Below are positions 17,332-24,863 of a DNA stretch of 64,000 nucleotides, piece after piece. The first letter of the stretch is position 1, and each line of letters opens with the position of its first letter. The stretch covers positions 62,001-126,000 of the forward strand of contig NZ_CP129674.1 of NCBI RefSeq assembly GCF_041080795.1, written 5' to 3'. The notes under the pieces are model-generated. The model made no database searches and was not told the DNA's origin. It saw only the letters and a list, made by a program, of their open reading frames with translations. A program made the translations under genes and the position numbers. This DNA comes from Bifidobacterium sp. WK041_4_12. Lineage in GTDB: Bacteria; Actinomycetota; Actinomycetes; Actinomycetales; Bifidobacteriaceae.

Positions 17332-18726
17332 ATGATCCAATCGACGGCGGCCATCTATGATGACGGGTCGGCCACCCTGACGGTTAACGGACATCGACGC
17401 AAGATCCGCGAAAAGGATGCACAAGCAGCCCGAGCGATGATCCTGACGATCCTTGTCCGCGACGCCACCACGCTCAAAGAAGATCATGCACTCAACGTCA
17501 TAGAGTCGAACGGCCAACACCACTTCGTGATCCACCCTGACGGATCCCTGACCGACACCCAGCAGGCCGGCCAACCCGCCAACCCATCGACCCTCACCAC
17601 CACACGACCGGCCGACGCCGCGTCAGCCATTGAAACTGTGGCATCCCCTCACCCGCTACCAGTCGAGGTGACGCAACCCATCAACGAGGCAACCACCCAG
17701 CAACTCGAACCAGTTGCCGCACACAATGACGAGCCGGCGCCTACCCTGGCGCCATCACCGACACGGGTGATGCACCTGCCTTCCATCAGCCGCACCACAC
17801 TCGTGAAAGCCGCCATCACCCTGGCCGGCATCCTCGTGCTCGTGGCCGCCTCGACAGGAGGTTTGTACGCCTGGCACAGCTCTCAACATCAACAGGCCAT
17901 ACAATCATGCGAATCTGCCATCCAAAGCCAGACAGACGCCGCTAGCGTGCTCACGAAGAGCCATGCACAGGCAGCGGAACTCGCTGCCATGCAGGCCGGC
18001 CAACTCACCAACCCATCGACCCTCACCACACTCAAGCAAGCCCAAGCCAAGAGCGCCAAGCCACTCACAGCAGCATGCTCCACAACCCTCACCACCACAA
18101 AACTCAACGACCTCACCCAGCAGATCGCCAACACCACCAAAACCATGAAAGCCGACGCCGCAAGCATCAACGCTGCTGCTCGTGCGGTGGTGGTGTCGCG
18201 TGATGCGAAGGTGTTGGCTGATGCGAAGGCGTCGTTGGCTCAGGCGATCAAGGATGCCCAGGGCACGCTTGATTCCTCGAACGGCAAGGTTGCCGACGAC
18301 AAGACTCGTGAGACTCTGCAGAAGGCGTTGGATGCTGCGAACAAGGTGCTTGCTGATTCGAGTGTGAAGGATCAGAAGCGTTACCAGGATGCGAAGGCGA
18401 CGCTGGCCGCACCGGTCAAGAGCGTGAATGATAGCGTGGCCGCGAAGGCTGCTGCTGATAAGACCGACGCTGACGCGGCCGCCGCGCAGACCGCTCAGTC
18501 GCAGGCTCAATCTCAATCGAAGTCGTCTTCGGGATCCTCGTCTTCTGGTTCGTCTTCGTCTAAGCGTTCTTCGTCTTCTGGTACGTCGGGATCCACTACG
18601 CGACGTTCTACCGGTGGCGCATCAGGATCAACCAGCACCAACCAATCCAATAACAGTCCCTCATGGAGCGTACCCAGCAGTGGCAGCGATGAAGGCAATA
18701 TCGGCGGCAGTGATCCAGGTCTCTAA
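17332..18726 (+). CDS. Membrane-anchored coiled-coil protein with Ser-rich tail
   Basis: The 464-residue product has a folded cytoplasmic N-terminus (about 1-75), a Pro, Thr-rich linker, one membrane helix near residues 163-184, then about 220 residues of Ala, Lys, Asp-rich coiled coil and a Ser, Gly, Thr-rich C-terminal tail. It closes the plus-strand conjugation operon, 12 bases after the preceding gene, and converges on the relaxase gene. Codon use changes sharply near 18180, from C-ending to G- and T-ending codons, as if the outer domain was replaced. A surface or wall-spanning role in mating is inferred; no family is recognised. Confidence 0.65.
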   Translation: MIQSTAAIYDDGSATLTVNGHRRKIREKDAQAARAMILTILVRDATTLKEDHALNVIESNGQHHFVIHPDGSLTDTQQAGQPANPSTLTTTRPADAASAIETVASPHPLPVEVTQPINEATTQQLEPVAAHNDEPAPTLAPSPTRVMHLPSISRTTLVKAAITLAGILVLVAASTGGLYAWHSSQHQQAIQSCESAIQSQTDAASVLTKSHAQAAELAAMQAGQLTNPSTLTTLKQAQAKSAKPLTAACSTTLTTTKLNDLTQQIANTTKTMKADAASINAAARAVVVSRDAKVLADAKASLAQAIKDAQGTLDSSNGKVADDKTRETLQKALDAANKVLADSSVKDQKRYQDAKATLAAPVKSVNDSVAAKAAADKTDADAAAAQTAQSQAQSQSKSSSGSSSSGSSSSKRSSSSGTSGSTTRRSTGGASGSTSTNQSNNSPSWSVPSSGSDEGNIGGSDPGL

Positions 18727-18730
18727 ACCG

Positions 18731-20167
18731 TCAGCGCCCGCGATGTTTTCCTAGCCGTTGGGCTGTGGTGTCTTCGGTTCGTGTGCGCTGCTGCTCACGG
18801 CCGCGTAAGGCTCGAACCTGTCGGGCAAGATCACTGATCTGCTTCTCGCTACTGCTGATCTGTGCGTCCAGGCTTTCCACTTGTTCGCTGGTCAGCCCTT
18901 CCTCGCAGCTTGCCACAATCAACGACTGCAAGTCAGCCTGCCGTTCACGGATCGTGTTGCTGATCGCGTCCACGGCTTGCGTGCTGGTCATGCCGCCTTC
19001 GATCAGGTATTCACGTACCGTGCTGATCTGCGTGACCACAGCATTGACTTCCTCAACTTTCAACGCTTGCGCCATGAGGCGTCTGCGCTGCTTAGGGTTC
19101 GCTGTATAAATTTGTGGCAAGCTGTTGCGGATCAGTTTCTCGATATTCAGGTTTGGCGGGGTGAAATACTCGTACAATCCTTCTGTGGGAATCTGCTGCA
19201 CGAATCGTCCCTGCCGGTCGCTCAACACCTGGTCTGAACCCCTGGGCAGCCACGCACGGATCGTCTGCCCGTCGATCACGAGACGTTCACGCGGCACGGT
19301 GATCTGTTTATTCCTTTTGGTACCTGGTACCCATATGCTCACGTTCTTCGAATCCTGTTTGGCGATCATGCTCTTGTTGAAGCTGATGCACTCCAAACTC
19401 TCCTGGCCGATCTTGACCATGATATTCATTTCGTCGTAGGCTTCGCCAAGCTTGCTGTCACGGAACTTCATCCCGGTTTCCGCGTCCTCGAAGGTCAGAT
19501 ACTTGCCACGAACATGCGTGAACACGCCCACCGAACGCAATACCCGTTTCAACTGTTCGAACGACTCAACCCTGCCCACGCTCTGATCGATGCGCAGGCG
19601 AATCGACTCCTTGACGCTCTCTCCTTTCAACTGCGTGTACAAGTCCGGTCGGCTCTTCCCGTACCGTTGCACCTTCGGTTCCTTCAGCACCCGCAACCCG
19701 GCGTCGCGGCACAGTTCGTCGCTGATGGTTCTGAGCTGTTTGAGATAGGTTCGCGGCACTCTCATCCGCTTCGATGTTTCCAGGTTCACTGGGCTGAGCA
19801 TGATGTGGTTGTGGATATGGTCGCGGTCGGTATGCGTGGCGATCACGTAATGCTGCATGCCCCCGGTGATGCGTTCCATCAGCTCCACGCCCAGCTCGTG
19901 CGCCCTCTCCGGGGTAATGTTGTCACCCGGGTCGAACGACTGAATGATGTGGTGAGCGCGCACCAGTGTGGTCTTCGTCGGGGCGCGGCCTGTTTCGATT
20001 CGGTGCTGCTCTTCAAGAAAATACTGTGCAAAAGCGGTAGGGTCTTTGCCCACGGATGGAAGGTTGGTGCTCACCAGCTCCATGTCCCGGGTCTTGTCGG
20101 GGTTGCAGATGTACTGCATGGCCTTGGAAAGCGTCTGCTTCACCTGGCCGATCTTGACTACGGCCAT
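18731..20167 (-). CDS. MOBP-type relaxase
   Basis: A 478-residue protein whose N-terminal domain has the relaxase signature: HHIIQSF near residue 75 and the metal-binding HTDRDHIHNHI near 110. Relaxases nick oriT, remain covalently bound to the 5' end through tyrosine and lead the strand into the recipient. The C-terminal part is helical and Gln, Arg-rich. The ATG at 20167 lies one base after the MobC stop, so the two are co-translated; the longer frame to 20209 would overlap MobC. The gene runs opposite to the channel genes. Confidence 0.88.
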   Translation of the reverse strand: MAVVKIGQVKQTLSKAMQYICNPDKTRDMELVSTNLPSVGKDPTAFAQYFLEEQHRIETGRAPTKTTLVRAHHIIQSFDPGDNITPERAHELGVELMERITGGMQHYVIATHTDRDHIHNHIMLSPVNLETSKRMRVPRTYLKQLRTISDELCRDAGLRVLKEPKVQRYGKSRPDLYTQLKGESVKESIRLRIDQSVGRVESFEQLKRVLRSVGVFTHVRGKYLTFEDAETGMKFRDSKLGEAYDEMNIMVKIGQESLECISFNKSMIAKQDSKNVSIWVPGTKRNKQITVPRERLVIDGQTIRAWLPRGSDQVLSDRQGRFVQQIPTEGLYEYFTPPNLNIEKLIRNSLPQIYTANPKQRRRLMAQALKVEEVNAVVTQISTVREYLIEGGMTSTQAVDAISNTIRERQADLQSLIVASCEEGLTSEQVESLDAQISSSEKQISDLARQVRALRGREQQRTRTEDTTAQRLGKHRGR

Positions 20168-20168
20168 C

Positions 20169-20534
20169 CTATCGGCCCTGCTGTTCGTTGAATTTTTTCC
20201 ACGCCTCACCGACGAGACGATGCACTTCAGCCAACTCGGCCTTCACCTTACTGACCTCTTCCAAGGTTGCATAATCCTGTGCATTGACTCGATGTGCGAT
20301 CTGGTTGACGTTCACACCGATCTTGTTGACCTGAACCTCCATCTTCGTATAGTCCAAAGGCACAGCAATCAACGTGATCTGTTTGCCCAACACCGACTGA
20401 CACACAAACTCATTCAGCGACATCGGCCGATACTCACGAACCTGGTCAAGGATGGCCGACGCCTGTTGCCACTCCTCAGGTGTGAAACGAATTTTCTTCT
20501 CTACTGATCTGTTTCTGTGATGATCGTTGCTCAC
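20169..20534 (-). CDS. mobC: MobC-like relaxosome accessory protein
   Basis: A 121-residue protein matching the MobC pattern: a basic KKIRFTPEEWQQ ribbon-helix-helix-like start, SLNEFVCQSVLGK, then the amphipathic KIGVNVNQIAHRVNA helix typical of the family. MobC melts DNA at oriT for the relaxase. GTG at 20534 follows AGGAG at five bases. It is immediately upstream of the relaxase gene and downstream of a triple inverted repeat likely to be oriT. Confidence 0.85.
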   Translation of the reverse strand: MSNDHHRNRSVEKKIRFTPEEWQQASAILDQVREYRPMSLNEFVCQSVLGKQITLIAVPLDYTKMEVQVNKIGVNVNQIAHRVNAQDYATLEEVSKVKAELAEVHRLVGEAWKKFNEQQGR

Positions 20535-20566
20535 TGCTGCTCCTATCGGGTTCGGGTGTCCCGCAG

Positions 20567-20640
20567 TCCGGCGGAAGCCGGAATGAGCATTGGGGTCCCC
20601 CCAATGCTATGCTTGCTACCCATTTTAGCCCCAAGGGGGC
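20567..20640. other. Candidate origin of transfer (oriT)
   Basis: Three inverted repeats stand in a row upstream of mobC and the relaxase gene: TCCGGC-GGAA-GCCGGA (20567-20582), GCATTGGGG-TCC-CCCCAATGC (20587-20607) and GCCCC-AA-GGGGGC (20628-20640). TATGCTTGCTACCC lies between the second and third and is the likely nick neighbourhood. Position and symmetry match known MOBP origins; the nick site itself cannot be fixed from sequence. Confidence 0.6.
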
Positions 20641-20750
20641 ACAGTAGGTAGTTTTACTTGTTTTGTCATTTCTTTGAGCTTCTAGTGCATGAACTATAAT
20701 CGATAATTGAGCAATATAATGCATATTTTTATAGAGATTGGAGCACAGTA

Positions 20751-21116
20751 ATGGCGTCGAGAATGAGCGAGAATACTCTGGGTAGTGATGTACTGAAACG
20801 AGAGCGTGCACTTGCATCAGAGAAGCTCAAGGATATGAAGACTGTGTTCAATGAGCTTAAGAAAATGATGGACGCTGCTTCGGTTTTGAACACTGAATTG
20901 GCCAAGTTCACGAATAAGTATGGGATGAACAAGCAGGCAATCGATGAGCTTTTTGAGCTTTCTTCACAGCAGAGTTCTTTGATTAGACAAGCGGCTGCGA
21001 GTGATTCATCCTCGGAAAATGCGGAAGAAAAGTCATCGAATGAGGAAACAGAATCTCAGGTTACTTCGCAGAATACGATCAGTGATGCTCCTGTTTTTGA
21101 ACATCAGGATGCATGA
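20751..21116 (+). CDS. Hypothetical coiled-coil protein
   Basis: A 121-residue product with a helical first 80 residues (KRERALASEKLKDMKTVFNE, then KKMMDAASVLNTELAKF) and a Ser, Glu-rich disordered tail. It is the only plus-strand gene in this segment, diverges from mobC across the candidate oriT, and is followed by a clear intrinsic terminator, so it is an independent unit. No family is recognised. Confidence 0.6.
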   Translation: MASRMSENTLGSDVLKRERALASEKLKDMKTVFNELKKMMDAASVLNTELAKFTNKYGMNKQAIDELFELSSQQSSLIRQAAASDSSSENAEEKSSNEETESQVTSQNTISDAPVFEHQDA

Positions 21117-21139
21117 TTTCTTCTTCACTGACAAACAGT

Positions 21140-21170
21140 AATGCCCCGCAAAAACGGGGCATTCTTTATT
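21140..21170 (+). terminator. Intrinsic terminator
   Basis: AATGCCCCG-CAAAAA-CGGGGCATT forms a perfect stem followed by CTTTATT, 24 bases after the stop of the coiled-coil gene. The stem also works for the convergent minus-strand gene ending at 21222. Confidence 0.85.
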
Positions 21171-21221
21171 CGTTTCGGGCGATTATCCGCGCAAATTTCG
21201 TGATTCTATCGGCTTATTTCT

Positions 21222-21596
21222 CTATTCTTCCTTACTGTTTTGGTCTGCGATTTCCTCGATGTTGTCGATGAGTATTTCCATGTCCATTGCCGATGCATCG
21301 TAGGGGCCGTAATGAATGTGGCTGCATATTCTTGCTTGTTCGGCGTCGATGAGGGGTTGGACGAGTTGAAGGTATTCTTCGCTGATGTACGTGTGCCCGC
21401 GCATGGGAATGTAGCCGTATGCCATGAGGTTGACGCTTACGGGGTCGGCTCCCATGTTGCCCAGCTCGTCTCTGTATACCGTCATCAGTGCCAGTGATCT
21501 GTCTGCTTGGAATCGGCAGACCGTGTATGTTATCGGTTCATCGAACCCGTTGGTACCGGTCAGTGCGTGTCCTTGACTGTCGTTGAGAAATTGCAT
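21222..21596 (-). CDS. Hypothetical protein of the element
   Basis: A 124-residue acidic protein with an alpha/beta pattern (YTVCRFQADRSLALMTVYRD, then VNLMAYGYIPM) and an acidic helical C-terminus. AAAGAAGATAA precedes the ATG. It belongs to a minus-strand series of small unknown genes separated by long hairpin-rich spacers. No family is recognised. The acidic character would suit a DNA-mimic or inhibitor, but this is speculation. Confidence 0.55.
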   Translation of the reverse strand: MQFLNDSQGHALTGTNGFDEPITYTVCRFQADRSLALMTVYRDELGNMGADPVSVNLMAYGYIPMRGHTYISEEYLQLVQPLIDAEQARICSHIHYGPYDASAMDMEILIDNIEEIADQNSKEE

Positions 21597-21639
21597 TTTA
21601 TCTTCTTTCTTTGTATGGTTCCAATCATTTTTTTGGAAC

Positions 21640-22045
21640 TTCTTGAACTATTTCCACGGATGCGATGGAGCGCATGAATGCAAGCCTGAGCGGCGCGACT
21701 GAACACGCCTGTGGCGTGTGACCGGAGTGGCGCGCAGGCCCGAAGGCCCGTGTGCGGCGGCAGCCTTTGCCGACTCATCCGGGTTGCATGAGGCAGCACC
21801 GGCGCTACAGTGGAATCGGGTCAAGAAGGGACGAAAAAGGCGCGCAGCGAAGCGCAGCCACGATCATGAGGACACTGTGCGACCGCCCCATTGGCGGTCG
21901 TTCCTCTCATCAATGCGCGGGTGAAACCCGCTCCATCTGCCGCCGGTAGGCGAGAGCGGCTTGGAGTGCGCCACGTTGTCCGTGGCACGCGAGAAACGCA
22001 CGGGACGCGAGCCTTGGGCACTCCACGCTGGCTGTGGAGTGCCCG
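21640..22045. other. Hairpin-rich spacer 1
   Basis: This gene-free stretch holds at least six perfect stems: ACACGCC-TGT-GGCGTGT (21703-21719), GGCC-CGAA-GGCC (21737-21748), GCGC-AGCGAA-GCGC (21842-21855), CGACCGCC-CCATT-GGCGGTCG (21880-21900), GCGGGT-GAA-ACCCGC (21917-21931) and an 11-bp stem at 22016-22044 just after the stop of the gene at 22052. No convincing coding frame is seen. Confidence 0.5.
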
Positions 22046-22051
22046 GCCGGT

Positions 22052-22765
22052 TCAGTGTGCCAGGAGTTTTTGCACGGTCTCGCGGTCGCCTTCCTCGTAG
22101 GCTGGGTAGCGTTTCGATTCCTGGAAGTCGCCGTTATCGTCAAGTGTCAACGCGACTTTGCGCAGCCCATTCACGAAATAGTAGATTGGTTTCTTCTTCC
22201 ACTGGCTGACTTTTCCGGCATCGATGAGCCGCTGGCTATGCTCGCTGATGGGCGTGCTGTCGGCCTTGCTTTTCACGGCTTCGAGATAGGCGACCTTCTT
22301 TCTCAGGGCGGTAATCTTGCTGCCGAACGTGCAACGTTTCGCATCCTTGTGGGTTTTGTTCCAAGCTTTCGCTGCCTCGTTGTCGGCTATCATCCGGGCT
22401 AGCTTGCCTTTGAAATAGTCAAGGTTGTTGACGCTGGTGGCGGCTCCCACGCTTGCACCCCTTGTGCGTCCCACAACGCGAACATCATGCAACTGGTCGT
22501 TGTCTTCCTTGAATTTCTCGACCATTTCGAGCATGTCCACGCGGTCGGCTGCACGCTCTTCCTCGTCGGCAAGGCGGCGCGTCCTGTCCCATTGCTGCTG
22601 CACATGCTTGTAGATGTTGCCGCGTCCCTCGATGTTTGGCTGGCCGAACGGTATCGCATGCGCCTCGTCGCGTGCCGCCTGTTCGGTCGCTTCTCGTTCG
22701 CTTCTGACCCGTTCGAGTCTGCTTTTCGCCTGTTCCAGGCTGTTTGCTTTGATGATGCTGGTCAT
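22052..22765 (-). CDS. Hypothetical helical protein of the element
   Basis: The ATG at 22765 follows TAAGGAG at good spacing and gives 237 residues; the longer frame to 22870 overlaps the next gene. The N-terminal 90 residues are charged helix (LEQAKSRLERVRSEREATEQ). The middle has KLARMIADNEAAKAWNKTHK and the end is a small beta segment (KKPIYYFVNGLRKVALTLDD). It resembles hypothetical cargo proteins of large plasmids, without a named family. Confidence 0.6.
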   Translation of the reverse strand: MTSIIKANSLEQAKSRLERVRSEREATEQAARDEAHAIPFGQPNIEGRGNIYKHVQQQWDRTRRLADEEERAADRVDMLEMVEKFKEDNDQLHDVRVVGRTRGASVGAATSVNNLDYFKGKLARMIADNEAAKAWNKTHKDAKRCTFGSKITALRKKVAYLEAVKSKADSTPISEHSQRLIDAGKVSQWKKKPIYYFVNGLRKVALTLDDNGDFQESKRYPAYEEGDRETVQKLLAH

Positions 22766-22778
22766 GATGTGCTGCTCC

Positions 22779-23087
22779 TTAGTTGATGCTGACGGTGACG
22801 CAGTCGGTGCTGATTTCCTGTGGAAGGTCGGGAAAAGTGAACCGTGATGGACTGCATTTTCCGTGTGCATCTTGCAGTTGTTCGTACTGTTCCGTGCTGA
22901 TTTCCCACTCGTCGCCGCAGTCGTTTTCTAGATGCCACACGTCGGCGGCTATCGTGTCCATCGATGAGATGATCTGGTCTGCGTCATCGTTGCCGATGCC
23001 CTCGCTATGCACATAGGTGTCGCATCTGTTCCATGTATGGTTGCTCTCTGACGGCTGCTCGACGCTGATTCTGAGTGTGCGGCTCAT
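22779..23087 (-). CDS. Small hypothetical protein
   Basis: ATG 23087 after CAGGGGGT gives 102 residues with alternating strands (TLRISVEQPSESNHTWNRCD ... WHLENDCGDEWEISTEQYEQL). The frame is open to 23336, but the extra part has no ribosome site and runs into the hairpin-rich spacer. It lies 13 bases upstream of the next minus-strand gene, so the two form an operon. Unknown function. Confidence 0.55.
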   Translation of the reverse strand: MSRTLRISVEQPSESNHTWNRCDTYVHSEGIGNDDADQIISSMDTIAADVWHLENDCGDEWEISTEQYEQLQDAHGKCSPSRFTFPDLPQEISTDCVTVSIN

Positions 23088-23099
23088 GAGTTCTACCCC

Positions 23100-23485
23100 C
23101 TGTTTTTTCTTTTTGGCCGGTTGGTCAAGCGAAGCGTTATCGAACAAAGCGGGTTCCGTCATAAGCGACGCTCCGAGCTTGCTCGCGTGCGTCGCGTTGA
23201 CGGGTTCCGCGACTTCGATATGATCCAAGGCGATAGCCGACCGGTCAAAAAGAAAACAGAAAAGCGCAGCCGAAGGCTGCTCCGTCTCCTGCTCGATGCC
23301 TCGCCTCTTCTCTTCAGGCATCGAGGACGCGGCCACGTTGTTCGGCCGCCTTCATGTGTCTGCATCCGCGTTTGTCGGACGCTCCTTTCGATGGTCAGCG
23401 CAGCCGCAGGCTGCTCCCTTCCCCTCCATCGCTTGACTCTGACGGTGGGAGTATGCCCGCCGTTGTTATGCGTCGGGCATGACGC
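23100..23485. other. Hairpin-rich spacer 2
   Basis: Stems include GCAGCC-GAA-GGCTGC (23266-23280), CGATGCCT...AGGCATCG (23294-23323) and ATGCCCG...CGGGCAT (23453-23480). The last lies just past the stop of the gene at 23486 and may serve as its terminator. No gene is supported here. Confidence 0.45.
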
Positions 23486-23983
23486 TCAGTCGTGGAAGTA
23501 TCGTGGCGAAAGAATCGATTTGGGGAATGATACGCTGCGTGAATCGTCGTAGTCGTAGTCACTGATGTTCAGATAGCCATCGTGCTCTTCGATGAGGCTG
23601 TCCAGATTCTCTGTGGTGAGAATGTCCATCAGATGATTCACCAGCAAATGCCGTTCGATGGTGGCCGGCTCCCCGCTGCCCCCGTCCGTCTCACGAATCG
23701 AATACCTGTAGTAGCCGTGTGGAACCTGTTCGTGGTTCAGCCTCACGTCACTGTAGAATGCGGCGACCGGCGCTTTCCGTGCCTCGATTTCAAGGCGTAT
23801 CGAATACAGTTTCTCCGTTTCGTTCGCGTCATGCTTTTCAAGACCTGTGCTCACAGTGTGTTCAGAGCTGCTGGCTGGTGCTGATTCCAAGCGGCGACAT
23901 TCACAGGTGAAATGTTCGTCACATGCTTCGTTTTCCTCGGCTGGTCTGCCGCACCGTGAGCAGTGGTAATAGGTGCTTGCCAT
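23486..23983 (-). CDS. Hypothetical protein with N-terminal zinc-ribbon-like cysteines
   Basis: ATG 23983 follows AAGGAGG and gives 165 residues. The first 35 contain CSRCG, then CDEH and CEC, a likely zinc ribbon. A separate domain follows (YSIRLEIEARKAPVAAFYSD, then HGYYRYSIRE) ending in an acidic DYDYDDS segment. Unknown function; it belongs to the series of element cargo genes on this strand. Confidence 0.6.
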   Translation of the reverse strand: MASTYYHCSRCGRPAEENEACDEHFTCECRRLESAPASSSEHTVSTGLEKHDANETEKLYSIRLEIEARKAPVAAFYSDVRLNHEQVPHGYYRYSIRETDGGSGEPATIERHLLVNHLMDILTTENLDSLIEEHDGYLNISDYDYDDSRSVSFPKSILSPRYFHD

Positions 23984-24029
23984 GATGATTCCTCCTTGGT
24001 TTGTTCCAATTGATTGACGTGACGATTGG

Positions 24030-24476
24030 CTATTCCTGCTTGTCGTCAAGCTCGTTGCCGAGCCGGTCGAGGCCGTGCTTGGCTATGTCCTTGAACGTGT
24101 CGATGGTCTGCTTGGGCAGGTGGCCGCCATGGTTGGGGTCGTCCTTCGACTGGTGCGCCTGCCACATGTCTTCCAGTGCCTCCCATTCGCTGGTGCGGAT
24201 ATTGGTTATGGTCACTTTGGCGTCGATGCACAGCAGCGCCTTGTAGAAGCTCTTGGGGTTTTCGTTCATCATCTGCTTGATGATGCTGATGTAGGGCTGT
24301 ATCAAGTTGATTTCGACGCTGGCTTCCATCACCTGCTCCACTCCGGTGGCGAGCATTTTCCTGTAGTGTGCCTTGGGGACTCTGGTCTGCTTGTAGGCGT
24401 AGGTCATGTCCTCCATCGACCCTGCCATCCTCTCGGCGGTCATTGCCTTGAAATCGTCATAGAACGTGTTCGTCAT
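24030..24476 (-). CDS. Hypothetical helical cargo protein
   Basis: A 148-residue, mainly helical protein (for example MTAERMAGSMEDMTYAYKQT and INLIQPYISIIKQMMNENPK) with AAAGGA before the ATG. It precedes the zinc-ribbon-like gene by 46 bases. No domain is recognised. Confidence 0.6.
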   Translation of the reverse strand: MTNTFYDDFKAMTAERMAGSMEDMTYAYKQTRVPKAHYRKMLATGVEQVMEASVEINLIQPYISIIKQMMNENPKSFYKALLCIDAKVTITNIRTSEWEALEDMWQAHQSKDDPNHGGHLPKQTIDTFKDIAKHGLDRLGNELDDKQE

Positions 24477-24489
24477 CGTTATCTGTTCC

Positions 24490-24850
24490 TTTCACTGCCC
24501 AACTGTTTTCCTGACGCCTGGAATGGCGGCACAACAGGAAGCGGAGAGTCAAGCCGCGTGTGGATCGGAACATGGGGAGCGAAGCCCAAGGGGATACGCT
24601 TTTATATCCCCGAAGACGAAAGCGAGGCGTGGGCCGGGACACATCCGGCTTGACCCGAAGCGGGTTGTGCCAGAGTGGAAGGTGGCAGGAAAACCCAGCC
24701 GTCCAACCTGTTCAGCCTTACCGCCATAGGCCGTAAGGCGACGAAAACCGGTCTGCCCCTCTGGGGGGCAGTCCGTCTCCGCTAGCTCATCGAATGATGC
24801 GATCCTGTAGACACGGGTCACATCGCGGCCGGCAGATAGAATGAACGTCC
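24490..24850. other. Hairpin-rich spacer 3
   Basis: Stems include GGGATA...TATCCC (24591-24610), ACCCG-AAG-CGGGT (about 24653-24665) and CTGCCCC...GGGGCAG (24753-24771), plus CTTAC...GTAAG (about 24716-24737). It separates the minus-strand cargo genes from the plus-strand polymerase gene and should contain both promoters; none is clear. Confidence 0.45.
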
Positions 24851-24863
24851 TCGAAGAAGGGTG

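Noticed and set aside
24780..24863. LexA/SOS box upstream of the UmuC-like gene
   Set aside because: CATCGAATGATG near 24788 is weakly symmetrical but does not match the actinobacterial CGAAC...GTTCG pattern.
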